Shown here piece by piece: positions 33,831 to 42,083 of a stretch of DNA of 49,990 nucleotides. The stretch spans positions 1 to 49,990 of the forward strand of contig NZ_JWMA01000146.1 of the NCBI RefSeq assembly GCF_000812465.1, given 5' to 3'. Every line of letters starts with the position of its first letter. The stretch's first letter is position 1. The translations under genes were made by a program, and so were the position numbers. Under the pieces are notes generated by a model, which had not been told where the DNA came from, searched no databases, and was given only the letters and a program-made list of their open reading frames with translations. This stretch comes from Cupriavidus sp. IDO (GTDB lineage: Bacteria > Pseudomonadota > Gammaproteobacteria > Burkholderiales > Burkholderiaceae).

Positions 33831-34514
33831 CTGTTTGCGTAGACATACCTGGTCTGACTGGCTTGAGCGAGTATCCCCTGCCTGATGAGGAGTTTTAATG
33901 CAGAGCCTGTCAGACTAGTTGAGTTTGGATTGCGTTTCACAGATGAACAACCCACCCGCCTGGCAATGTGTTCCGGCTTATCCTAGTCTTGAATAGCTTT
34001 GTTAGGGTGTGGCAATCTCCTTCTCCTCTTGGTCGAAAGACCGATTGATGGTGCCCGCTGAGGTTCGCGCCTTACGGGCCTACTTTTTGCCCTTACCTCG
34101 CATCCCCAAAGTCGAAGCTAGGCATCTGGCAGGCTTACGACGCAAACAGGTGGGCTTTGGAGCCCTGCTCGGCGCCGACCTTAGTCATTTCCACGACGCT
34201 CGAGAGGAATTGCAACTCCGGAAGACCGAGCTGCCACCTGAAACCCCGGCCCGCTCAACGGCAATCGTCGCGGCGCTCGCCTGACCCGAATTTGTCATAG
34301 AAGTCGAGTGCGTGTCGCACACGTGAGAAGGCTTTGCACCACTCACAACAATGTGCCTGGTCAGGCTGCGATGGTCGGATAGCCTCCTCGAGCACGCCGT
34401 GTCATCGTCCAGCGCGACCGGATGGGTCTGGTGCGGTTAAGCACCACACAGCCCACAAGTCATCGAAAGGCTCTTGCTCTTCTCGGCGCCAACTGGCCAG
34501 AGGCCAGAAGAACA
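33831..34514. other. Region with dispersed repeat copy 2, no clear gene
   Basis: Besides the repeat at 34012-34088 I see no supported gene. A plus-strand frame across 34009-34284 is antisense to the repeat and lacks a ribosome site. Confidence 0.4.
34012..34088 (-). repeat. Dispersed hairpin repeat, copy 2
   Basis: This is the inverted counterpart of 31415-31492. Read on the plus strand, the stem GCCCGCTGAGG...CCTTACGGGC is followed by CTACTTTTT, so in this orientation it resembles a terminator. Compared with copy 1, one stem pair becomes a mismatch, and a stop codon breaks the shared reading frame, so this copy does not encode the same peptide. Confidence 0.6.
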
Positions 34515-34537
34515 AAGAGCCCCAAACAGGGGCTCTT
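34515..34537 (-). terminator. Terminator of the repeat-protein gene (34624-34848)
   Basis: A perfect 9-bp stem AAGAGCCCC/GGGGCTCTT with a 5-base loop lies 87 bases past the stop of the minus-strand gene. On the minus strand the stem ends in CTCTTTGTT. Confidence 0.7.
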
Positions 34538-34623
34538 CGAAACCATTACCTAGGGGTACCTTTCCAACCCAGTCGGTCCCCACTTTTGCATGCCATCTTC
34601 GACGAGCCATCACGGCTGGTGAT

Positions 34624-34848
34624 TCACGCACCATCCGTAAAAACATCCCGCCGGTCCGTGACTCTCGCGCCATCCGTGAACACATCCCGTCTATCGGTGA
34701 TTGCCCTGCCTCCATCGGTATACGGGTCTCGCGGTCCCATCACCCTAGCGCCATCCGTATAAACATCCCGCGCCCCGATGCCGGCATAAGCGGTTCCGGC
34801 ACCGAGTGCTGCACCCGCCGCAGCGAGAAGTAAGATTCTCTTTAGCAT
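34624..34848 (-). CDS. Small exported DVFTDGA-repeat protein
   Basis: This 74-residue protein has a signal peptide (MLKRILLLAAAGAALGAGTAYA). Four tandem units follow: RDVYTDGARVMG, RDPYTDGGRAITD, RRDVFTDGARVTD and RRDVFTDGA. Each unit joins a hydrophobic/aromatic pair to TDG and an arginine. It should be periplasmic or extracellular; the role is unknown. A very strong AAGGAGGTGG ribosome site lies four bases before the ATG, within a hairpin that can hide it. A good terminator follows. Confidence 0.75.
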   Translation of the reverse strand: MLKRILLLAAAGAALGAGTAYAGIGARDVYTDGARVMGPRDPYTDGGRAITDRRDVFTDGARVTDRRDVFTDGA

Positions 34849-34852
34849 TTTT

Positions 34853-34873
34853 CCACCTCCTTTTTTTAGGTGG
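34853..34873 (-). promoter_or_regulatory. Hairpin sequestering the ribosome site
   Basis: On the transcript, CCACCU pairs with AGGUGG around a nine-base A-rich loop. AGGUGG is the 3' part of the AAGGAGGUGG ribosome site for the 34624-34848 gene. Folding would reduce translation, so the element could act as a temperature- or protein-responsive switch. Confidence 0.5.
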
Positions 34874-35225
34874 TTATAAGCGTTCCCAGGTAAAACTAAT
34901 TTCAGTGTAGTTTGTGCACTGCAACTTAACCAGTCGAGTGAACAAATAATTTATCCATATAGCTCATGACCCGGCGAAAACACGCTAGTCGCCGTGAAGT
35001 AATTAATTAATTGCTTAACTATTTCATCGACCATGGCGTTTCGTTTTCAAAGCAGAGTCGGGGCGCCGGCGTGGCTGCACGAGTTCGTTGCCAGGCGGGT
35101 TCACCCAATGTGGGGTCAAGGTCGGAGCACAATGAGAGAGACCCACATGTCTGCTAGCTCACATAGTCGCATTCCAAGGTGCGTCTACGGGGATATTCTG
35201 TCCCGTAAAACTACAAGAGATAACC
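34874..35225. other. Intergenic region
   Basis: No gene is supported. It should contain the divergent promoters of the repeat-protein gene (minus) and the SRAP gene (plus). The part 34930-35020 is AT-rich, with TAATTAATTAATTG near 35000. Confidence 0.4.
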
Positions 35226-35906
35226 ATGTGTGGACGCATCGCCCAATATAGCCAGTTTGAGGTATGGGAAAATGGACTGGGCTGGCGATGCGCTCGTCCT
35301 GGGGCAATTTTTCCGAGTTACAACATCGCGCCGAACCATAGTCCGCTTGTCCTGCATAGGCTCGGCGAGGAGGAGGCACCGAGCGCCGAGTATGTCCGCT
35401 GGGGCTGGAGGCCGAGCGGACCTTATCCCGCCTGTTTTGTCATCAATGCTCGAATCGATAGAGTCGCGAAGAGCGAGTACTACAAACTACTGTGGCGGAG
35501 GCGGCGGAGGGTAATTGTCCCTGCGGATGGGTGGTACGAATGGCCCATGATTCAAGGCGTCAAGCGGCCTCAATATATAAGTCGCAAAGATGGGCCTTGT
35601 TTCCTCGCAGCCTTGGTATATTGGGAATCCGGCGTAGCGGTCCAGCCAGAGGGCGCGGGTTTTGTTCTCATTACCGACGACGTCAAAGGAGGACTAACGG
35701 ATGTCCATGACAGCCGGCCAGTCGTACTGTCCGGCGTAGATGCCGCAGCATGGGTAGACCCGGCGCTGACACCCCGGGGAGCGTCAGTGTTGATGCACCT
35801 GCATTGCCTCCCCGCGGAAGCCTTCCAGTGGTGGGAAGTAGGCATGGCAGTCGGCAACGTGCTGAATCAGGGCAAGGAACTGATACGGAGCGTTGCCGCA
35901 GTCTGA
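35226..35906 (+). CDS. SRAP/HMCES-YedK family abasic-site DNA-protein crosslink protein (canonical)
   Basis: This 226-residue protein has all four expected features: MCGR with Cys2 (exposed after Met removal), Asn74 in VINARIDR, Glu105 in DGWYEWPM, and His161 in VHDSRPVVL. The enzyme is expected to form a thiazolidine link with abasic sites in single-stranded DNA, shielding them during repair, and to release by Glu/His chemistry. Start and length match YedK. It is a distant relative of the copy at 31869. The function follows from the family. Confidence 0.92.
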   Translation: MCGRIAQYSQFEVWENGLGWRCARPGAIFPSYNIAPNHSPLVLHRLGEEEAPSAEYVRWGWRPSGPYPACFVINARIDRVAKSEYYKLLWRRRRRVIVPADGWYEWPMIQGVKRPQYISRKDGPCFLAALVYWESGVAVQPEGAGFVLITDDVKGGLTDVHDSRPVVLSGVDAAAWVDPALTPRGASVLMHLHCLPAEAFQWWEVGMAVGNVLNQGKELIRSVAAV

Positions 35907-36054
35907 GAAGTGCCAGCGGACAGTTACGGTGAGAGCAGACCGCAGAACCGCCCAGAATGGGACGCGACCCCTAGTGCCTACACCAAAGGCCGTCCATCCA
36001 CTCTCATGGCCAGCAGTGTCCACGTAATGTACAGCACCGAGAGGTTGCCTGAGC

Positions 36055-36336
36055 CTACTTGCTCTCCGGCGCCAGATATCGCTTAGCTCCCTCCAAGGTC
36101 GGAGCTGTTGTCGCGCCGCCCGCTGTGCTGGCGCCACTGCCCTTTTTTCTATCGGTTCCCGCCGCAGCCTCCACTTTTCGTTTATCGGAATCCTCCGTTG
36201 GTCCAGAGGTTGGCGCGGAGCTTTGCTGGTTGCTTGGCCGATGTTGTGGTTTGTCCCTGACATTCTGGCCTAGGCAAACGGGGTAATACACTGCCATCAA
36301 GGCAACCAGCGCGATACTCAACAATATTTTGTTCAT
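36055..36336 (-). CDS. Small exported hypothetical protein
   Basis: This 93-residue protein starts at 36336 with an N-terminal signal or anchor (MNKILLSIALVALMAVYYPV). A hydrophilic, low-complexity remainder rich in Ser, Thr, Gly and Lys follows (PTSGPTEDSDKRKVEAAAGT), ending LEGAKRYLAPESK. I do not recognise a family. The mature part is probably disordered in the periplasm. A longer frame exists upstream but would bury the signal. Confidence 0.5.
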   Translation of the reverse strand: MNKILLSIALVALMAVYYPVCLGQNVRDKPQHRPSNQQSSAPTSGPTEDSDKRKVEAAAGTDRKKGSGASTAGGATTAPTLEGAKRYLAPESK

Positions 36337-36843
36337 AACGTGGTCGCCATTGGTGACGTCTAGCCTACGTAGACGCTTTGTCCACGGGAAGCAAGCCGGA
36401 GCGCCCACCCATCTACTTTTCACGCCAAAAGACGACTTGAGAACCCTGGCACAGAACCGCCCCGGCTAGGGTTGTAAGCAAACGCCGAAGCTCGTTCTCT
36501 TCACCCGCGCCGAAGCTGGCTCATGTCGCTGCAATTCCGAAAGACGCGTGCGGCGCTTTAAATCTACATCCTCTAGCAGCTTACTCCCTTGGCGTTTATA
36601 AATGTCCTGCTTGTTGTTCCCGTCGGACTAATGGGGATTTGATTTGTCAGGTCCTGAAGCTCCACGTCGGCGTCACTTACGCAAGCCAGTTCGAGCTCTT
36701 GTCCGGAAGGGCAAGTAAAGCTTTCGGCACCCGGGGGACCTACCGTGATACTAGCCGTGATACAGCGCTTCCTCCATCGCCACGTGGGATAGGCCGCACC
36801 ATTGCAGGCTCGTCCAGTGGCCACACCGTTCATGTCGAATGTC
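36337..36843. other. Region without a clear gene
   Basis: Nothing credible is seen between the small exported gene and the CusF fragment. A few short frames lack domains and ribosome sites. Confidence 0.4.
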
Positions 36844-36978
36844 GCCCTCTTTAACCTTGGCAAGGCTAGCCTTATCCTCGATGGGAAGCGTCATGGTCAT
36901 CGCCGACATGCCGAAGTTTTCAATGGGGCCGTGCTTGAGGGCGACCTCGCCATTAGCCGCGTTGACCTTGCGTACTCC
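36844..36978 (-). pseudogene. CusF-type copper-binding protein fragment
   Basis: The frame encodes GVRKVNAANGEVALKHGPIE followed by FGMSAMTMTLPIEDKASLAK and KVKEGD, the beta-barrel core of CusF. It includes the Met residues of the MTM motif that binds Cu(I)/Ag(I); the Trp-bearing end and the signal peptide are gone. It lies directly after a sulfatase fragment in the same direction. The original gene would have been part of a copper-efflux system. Confidence 0.72.
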
Positions 36979-37049
36979 GGCCTTACCCTCTCTTGGCGTT
37001 TGGGGCAACTGCCAATTACGCGTGTGGGAGTGGCGAGTAGGGATAGCGG

Positions 37050-37400
37050 CGCATCAAGCGCCGGCCATCGTTTCCGCAGTCACCTCCCACCCTGCGTCGA
37101 TACCGCCGGGGAGCATCTGCCCACGGTCTTCGCCGACTTCCGTGTCGATTAGTCGATTCAGCTTTTCGTTTATAGCGACGGTGAGTTCGCGCTGCTTGCC
37201 ATCGGCTGCCAGACATTTCGAACGGGTCGACATGTAGGTCATACAATTCGACGTCGTTGAACCGGTTGAGGTCCTCCAGCGTCTTCGGCCCGTTATGCTG
37301 TTTGGGTGAAAAGTAGCGCGCGAAACTATAGCGCCCATCGTAGACCGAACGCACGGCGCCACGCTTCATCAGGTCGGGTCGGATGCCCGCGCTCTTGAGT
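37050..37400 (-). pseudogene. Sulfatase C-terminal fragment, frameshifted
   Basis: Two frames give the end of an arylsulfatase-family protein. First comes GIRPDLMKRGAVRSVYDGRY, then FARYFSPKQHNGPKTLEDLN and ELYDLHVDPFEM. After a shift near 37212 the second frame gives LTVAINEKLNRLIDTEVGED and MLPGGIDAGWEVTAETMAGA before the stop. The catalytic N-terminal domain with the formylglycine site is absent. Confidence 0.7.
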
Positions 37401-37666
37401 TCGTTAGCCGTTCGGGCGGACGTGGGCCACGACGGCTAACACCAGGTCGTCAAGCCACCCGATGGCCAGAGAGGCGCGACTGGACTGTGTTGTTTGCTCC
37501 AATCGCGTTTGTTGCTCGTGGTACGGAATCAGCGAGACCAAGAGCGTCAGCGCGAGAATCATGGCGCATGTTCGTGGGGCAGGGTTCGGAGTCAATAACC
37601 TCCATTACCCTGGCCATCCCGCGTCTAATTGCGTTATCGGGTGCCCTCTTGACGAGCACCATTTCG

Positions 37667-38239
37667 CTAAGGGGAACTTATGGTAAACGCACCCCACATC
37701 TTGGACGGATAAACAATCCACTGCAATGTCGGTGCCAGATGCGTGTCATCAAGACAGCCCTCAAAGGTGCCGCTACCGGAATACTTCTGACTCACCGTGA
37801 GTGTGACGCTGATTTGTGCGACTCCCTCGCCGCAACGGCCGATACTTTGGTGCAAATCGACTGGCCATATCACCCGACCGCCGGTCACGCTGCCACTCTG
37901 CAGGGTACCGTCAGCTTGCCACCAGGTCCACTCGCCTCCGAGGATGGTGGTTTCGACAGTGGCGTCCTGAGCCCGTCCTACCGGGCCGGTGCGTTCAATG
38001 CTGGCAATCCAGAAGCCGCCTTGGCCGCCGCTCACCCCTTGGCATGGTTCGACGAGTCCACCGTCCGTTCCTGAGAACGTCATGCGGCTGGCATCGCTAC
38101 CATACGTCGTATCCTCATACACATCGACGCCGGAAAGGCAGGCTTGCGTATGGAATTCCGTATGGGCGCAGGCAGCGAGCCACAGAAGGAGAATCGCCGA
38201 CGCCACCCGGCGGGCTAGTGCGTACGAATCGGGTTTCAT
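37667..38239 (-). CDS. Putative lipoprotein
   Basis: This 190-residue protein has a signal peptide ending in a lipobox (ILLLWLAAC, Cys at ~24). The mature part contains several cysteines (TQACLSGVD, EPCQG, GRCGEG, FEGCLDD), which might form disulfides, and beta-type sequence. No family is recognised. It stands alone and points toward the sulfatase/CusF remnants. Confidence 0.65.
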   Translation of the reverse strand: MKPDSYALARRVASAILLLWLAACAHTEFHTQACLSGVDVYEDTTYGSDASRMTFSGTDGGLVEPCQGVSGGQGGFWIASIERTGPVGRAQDATVETTILGGEWTWWQADGTLQSGSVTGGRVIWPVDLHQSIGRCGEGVAQISVTLTVSQKYSGSGTFEGCLDDTHLAPTLQWIVYPSKMWGAFTISSP

Positions 38240-39348
38240 AGTGCACCCCCAATATCGTCTATAGCTTAGGAAGCCAAACCGGCCAAACGCAAGTCAGGAG
38301 GAGGACGTTCGTGGACCGCACCCTATTTGAGCCCAAGATTTCGCAAAGCCATAGGAAGCCAGGCAAACAGCGCCGCGCCGCTTTGACAAGACCCGGCACA
38401 TTGATGGAGGGGCGGCTCTCGTTCGAGCGCTGTACCAGCACGAACGGCTTCACTGACGAGGACGCCTCGCGTTTCGCGGCAAGGCTGGACCAGGCCCGGG
38501 GGAGCCTCAGCCTACCCTCAAGCTACGGTGTCAGTAGTTGTCCATCGGGCGCGCCCGACCCCGAAGGATGAAGCGGGCTTGCGGCCGGTGCGTTGCGGGA
38601 TAAGATCCCAAGTGGTATCGGCAACGAGGTCGGTTTGTCCTTGGTGCCGCGAGCCCGTTCAGTAGTTGGACCCGCAGCCCTGCGAGCACCCCGAATTGTG
38701 ACCACGGGTGGCAACACCCCGGAACACGCCTAGTAGATTTCGACGACGAGGGCTGCTGCCGATGCCATTGACTCTGGCAGGAGGCTCCATGCAAGTACCA
38801 TCTCGCATTCAAGCTTCCTTTCATACACCCCACTACGCTTTTACTCACGTTCGACCTTGCGGGGCCCTCTGCGGTACTTTTCCTTCCGCTCACAGGCAAT
38901 CGGGCTTTACGTTCTCGCGTTCAGCCTCACAGGGACCACCGCGAAACTTCTCCTTGAACTCCTCACTTTGGCCGCGATAGCCGTACTGGTCGGCCGTGGT
39001 CGTGGATGAGCGTGGTCGAAATCTTGCAAAGGAGTGCAAAGCTGTACTGGGGCGCATAAACTTTACTAAGAGGCTGTGTCCGAAGGGGACTGAAAGCGCC
39101 TAAATAAGTTCAAGCGCTTGGTCCAAATGGACCTGGATGAGAAAAGCCGGGATTTCCAGGGGAGCATCTGCCACGAGTCCAAGTTTCGCGCTTTCTTAGC
39201 TTCCTGGCAGGCTGAATAGCGTGTGCGCAGTACCAAGGGGGGCGGAGTCGAGATGCCGGTAACAGCGCTGCCTGTTGGAGCCAATTTGCTGTGTATGGCA
39301 TCAGCAAAATTTGCGACAAGCTTCACTTGATGTGGCAGGGGGTAAGCC
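38240..39348. other. Long (1.1 kb) region mostly without genes
   Basis: One small frame (38311-38571) is listed separately. The rest shows no domain, no good ribosome site and no recognised RNA gene. The base composition is GC-rich like the genome, so it may be decayed coding sequence. Confidence 0.4.
38311..38571 (+). CDS. Possible small protein
   Basis: An 86-codon frame with a GTG start is preceded by a very good AGGAGGAGG ribosome site six bases away. The product is hydrophilic and basic at the start (DRTLFEPKISQSHRKPGKQR). I do not recognise it. The ribosome site is the main support. Confidence 0.35.
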   Translation: MDRTLFEPKISQSHRKPGKQRRAALTRPGTLMEGRLSFERCTSTNGFTDEDASRFAARLDQARGSLSLPSSYGVSSCPSGAPDPEG

Positions 39349-40557
39349 ATGAGCACGATTCGCGCTGCCGCGATGGCTGCTTCGGCGTTGATTTTGCAGT
39401 CAGGATGCACCGAAATTCCCACTGCGGCCTACTACGACAATACCTACACCGCCGGTTATTCGGGGACTCCCAGCGATACCCACACCGCCGGATACGATTC
39501 CGGGACTCCCAGTGATACCTACGCCGCTGGATATGATTCTGGTACTCCTGGGAATACCTACACCTATTATGAATACCCTTATTCCGGATACTCCTACCCC
39601 TGGTCCCCCTATTGTGGATACCCATATTATGGATATCCCTATTACGCTTCCCCCGATTGCGGATACCCTTATTATCCTGGGTATTACGATGGCGGGGTTA
39701 CATTCTTTGGCTCCGTGTTCATCGGGGGCTTCCATCACGGGCGGCACCACCGGTTTCATCACGGATTCCATGACCGTGGCCTCGGTATGGGGCCCGGCAC
39801 CGGTCCGGGCGCGAACCCTGGCGGCGGTCCCGGTATGGGTTCTGGTAGCGGTCAAGGCATTGCCTATGGTGGCGGCGGTCCGGGTACGGTTCCTGGCAGT
39901 GGTCAGGCTATGAGCCCCGGTAGCGGCCAAGGTATGGGCCACGGCGCCGGTCCGGGTATGGTTCCTGGCAGTGGTCAGGCTATGAGCCCCGGTAGCGGCC
40001 AAGGTATGGGCCACAGCGCCGGTCAGGGCATGAACCCGGGCGGCGGTCCCGGTATGGTTCTTGGCAACGGTCAGGCTATGAGCCCTGGTAGCGGCCAAGG
40101 TATGGGCCATAGCGGCGGTCCGGGCATGAACCCGGGCGGCGGTCCCGGTATGGTTCTTGGCAACGGTCAGGCTATGAGCCCTGGTAGCGGCCAAGGTATG
40201 GGCCATAGCGGCGGTCCGGGCGTGGTCAGTAGAAATGGCCCGGTTATGGGCGCTGGTAGCAGCCAGGGTATGGTCCGTGTGGGCGGTCCGGTGATTTTCG
40301 TCGGCCGTGGTCCGGCTATGGTCCATGCGGGCGGTCCGGGTACGGTCGTTGGACGTGGCTCGGTAGTGGGCGCCGGTGGCGGCCAGGGTATGGTCCATGC
40401 GGGCGGTCCGGCTATGGGCCCTGGTATTGGTCCGGGTATGGTCCGTGGCGGCAGTCCGGCTATGAGTCCTGGCAATGGTACAGGTATGGGCCACGGTGGC
40501 GTTCGAGGTATGGTTCGCGGCGGAAATGGCGGAGGGCACAATGGAGGAGGCCATTAA
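39349..40557 (+). CDS. Exported Tyr/Gly-rich protein with octapeptide repeats
   Basis: This 402-residue protein begins with a signal peptide and a possible, non-ideal lipobox (LILQSGC, Cys20). Residues ~33-73 hold three 13-residue repeats (TAGYDSGTPSDTY type). Residues ~73-115 are Tyr/Pro-rich (GYPYYGYPYY), then a His cluster (HHGRHHRFHHGFHDR) follows. From residue 145 to the end the sequence is about 31 tandem octapeptides of form (P/Q)-(G/A)-M-x-x-G-x-G, such as QAMSPGSG, QGMGHSGG and PGMVLGNG. At DNA level the block shows 72- and 96-bp repeats built on a 24-bp unit. It is probably a surface or periplasmic structural or metal-binding (Met/His) protein; no family is recognised. Confidence 0.75.
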   Translation: MSTIRAAAMAASALILQSGCTEIPTAAYYDNTYTAGYSGTPSDTHTAGYDSGTPSDTYAAGYDSGTPGNTYTYYEYPYSGYSYPWSPYCGYPYYGYPYYASPDCGYPYYPGYYDGGVTFFGSVFIGGFHHGRHHRFHHGFHDRGLGMGPGTGPGANPGGGPGMGSGSGQGIAYGGGGPGTVPGSGQAMSPGSGQGMGHGAGPGMVPGSGQAMSPGSGQGMGHSAGQGMNPGGGPGMVLGNGQAMSPGSGQGMGHSGGPGMNPGGGPGMVLGNGQAMSPGSGQGMGHSGGPGVVSRNGPVMGAGSSQGMVRVGGPVIFVGRGPAMVHAGGPGTVVGRGSVVGAGGGQGMVHAGGPAMGPGIGPGMVRGGSPAMSPGNGTGMGHGGVRGMVRGGNGGGHNGGGH

Positions 40558-40882
40558 TCCACTCAGAATTGATTACGGCGTTTGCTTCCAATATGAGTCG
40601 AGAATAAGGCGTTAAATACAATTGTTCGGATACAGTGCCGGAGCGAACGCCGACGGTCCCCGATGAGCATCAACGGGATACATATTAGCGATGCCCGGTG
40701 CGAGGCGAGGAATAGAGCAGGCGGGCCACTATGTTCGAAATGGCGCCACTAACACTCATCCGATTAGCTGATAGCAGCCCTCGAACTCTTGCGCACATTG
40801 CTTGGCTATCCGCCCCGTCGTGCCGCTGTGAGCCAATGCTGGAAGTCTCAGAGACGGCTGCCGATACATTCCGCAGCAAACG
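40558..40882. other. Intergenic region
   Basis: These 325 bases lie between convergent genes and have no supported coding sequence. I see no clear terminator. Confidence 0.4.
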
Positions 40883-41314
40883 CTAGAGTTCGACCTTCAT
40901 GACTGCCGCAGCGATGGCGCCGCTATCAGAGAGTTCACGAGAAGCCAGCAATTCTGGAGGTATGGCCGAATGGTCCACTGGCGTGAAGCCAAGACGAGTG
41001 AAATAGCCGGCGGCAGCTTCAGTTCGGACGACCAGGGACTCGATGCCGCGCAAGCGCCCATCGGCGACTAGCGCGGAAACCAGTAGTGCGGCCAGACCCG
41101 CACCCCTTGCGCGTTCCACCACGGCAACCCCTTGTAACAGGGCAATTTTGCCGCTGAGTTCTTCAATACCGGCGCACCCAAGGAGGCCGGTCCTGTCCCG
41201 GCTGACATGAAATTGCACCGCTTCGCTAGGTATTCCTCCAACAGGCAGTGAACACGACCGAAGCAATGCTTCCACTTCACGAAGGTCTGCCTTGGTCGCA
41301 TGACGCGGCCTCAT
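40883..41314 (-). CDS. GNAT acetyltransferase, ArsN2-like
   Basis: This 143-residue protein begins MRPRHATKADLREVEALLRS. The acetyl-CoA site is VAVVERARGAGLAALLVSAL, with the expected R-G-A-G-L loop. YFTRLGFTPVDHS matches the FFxRxGF closing strand. It is the best-preserved of the three paralogues in this window. The ArsN2-like pattern suggests N-acetylation of a small amino compound. I chose the internal ATG at 41314, which matches the family N-terminus; a start 63 bases upstream is possible. Confidence 0.82.
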   Translation of the reverse strand: MRPRHATKADLREVEALLRSCSLPVGGIPSEAVQFHVSRDRTGLLGCAGIEELSGKIALLQGVAVVERARGAGLAALLVSALVADGRLRGIESLVVRTEAAAGYFTRLGFTPVDHSAIPPELLASRELSDSGAIAAAVMKVEL

Positions 41315-41395
41315 GGGGTTACCCGCAAATCTAAGGAGTGATGACGAGCGCCTCTGCGTTTCGACTATTACGCACAAGGCTAGCGCTCTCGCATG

Positions 41396-41587
41396 CTAGT
41401 CATCGTAGTCGTCATGCCAGCGCCGCCATTCCCGCCGGCGCTCCCGCCATTCGTGCTTTCTCCATCGCTGCTCGCGCCATTGGCGCTCTCTCCAGGCGCG
41501 GCCCTGCCAGTTGTCGTAATAGTAGGCCGGAGCCGCTACCACGGGCGGCGGCTGAACGACCACGGGGGCTATCACGCCACGCCTCAA
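41396..41587 (-). pseudogene. PXPV/WRE-rich exported protein, 5'-truncated
   Basis: The 63-residue frame has the proline-valine part (VIAPVVVQPPPVVAAPAYYY) and the Trp/Arg/Glu tail (WRERQWREQRW, then REWRRWHDDYDD) that match the intact protein at 45391-45717. The signal peptide and the HVNVGVGIG segment are missing, and the only start is a TTG. It is a truncated duplicate. Confidence 0.7.
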
Positions 41588-41754
41588 AGGTTGCCCTGTT
41601 CACTCGGCGTCACCGAGTTTGATAATATAGACCAGCTACATGCATGGAGCTAAGCGGCAACAAGTCGTTGCTCCGAAGCAGCACGCAGGCGAGGCGGAAG
41701 TCGTGCGTATCCTTCTGATACAAGTTCCTAAGGGGACAGCCAAAGACATCGCTG

Positions 41755-41886
41755 CCGCCAAAATATTTGGACCCCAAGACTGGTGCCACTTGGTCCGGCC
41801 GTGGTCGCAAGCCGGCTTGGCTTGGTAAGCGCCCTGAGAAGTTCTTGATTGCAGAGCAGGTCGTCGGAACAGAAGGTCGCTTTTGA
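41755..41886 (+). pseudogene. H-NS C-terminal domain fragment
   Basis: The frame encodes PPKYLDPKTGATWSGRGRKP followed by AWLGKRPEKFLIAE, the complete DNA-binding domain of an H-NS-like protein. The dimerisation domain and start codon are absent; sequence just upstream (VPKGTAKDIA) lies in another frame and may be the linker. It is more like a typical Burkholderiaceae H-NS than the intact copy at 25968. Confidence 0.78.
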
Positions 41887-42083
41887 AGGCTAGGGCCGAC
41901 GCAGGTTGGCACCCTGCCGCGAAACGGCGCGGTAGAGCTGGCTCAGGCTTAGGGTTGAGAAAGCACAACAACTCATAGCCGCACCTCCGTCAGCGCTCGC
42001 TGGTGTACTCTTATTTGCACCGGGCGGTGCTTCCGAGTTGATGGCAGCAATCTGCGCTTGGGTTGACGGGGCACGCGGGATTC

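Noticed and set aside
38531..38899. A 122-codon minus-strand frame in the long gene-free stretch
   Set aside because: Composition is Arg/Pro-rich shadow-like, there is no ribosome site, and no domain. I also looked for a group II intron or tRNA here and could not support one.
39892..40220. Possible CRISPR array because of regular repeats
   Set aside because: The repeats are in frame (multiples of 24 bases) within a coding gene, contiguous and without unique spacers.
39400..40554. A 384-codon minus-strand frame opposite the octapeptide-repeat gene
   Set aside because: Its Thr/Ala/His repetition is just the mirror of the Gly-Met repeat. The plus strand has a signal peptide and an ordered repeat.
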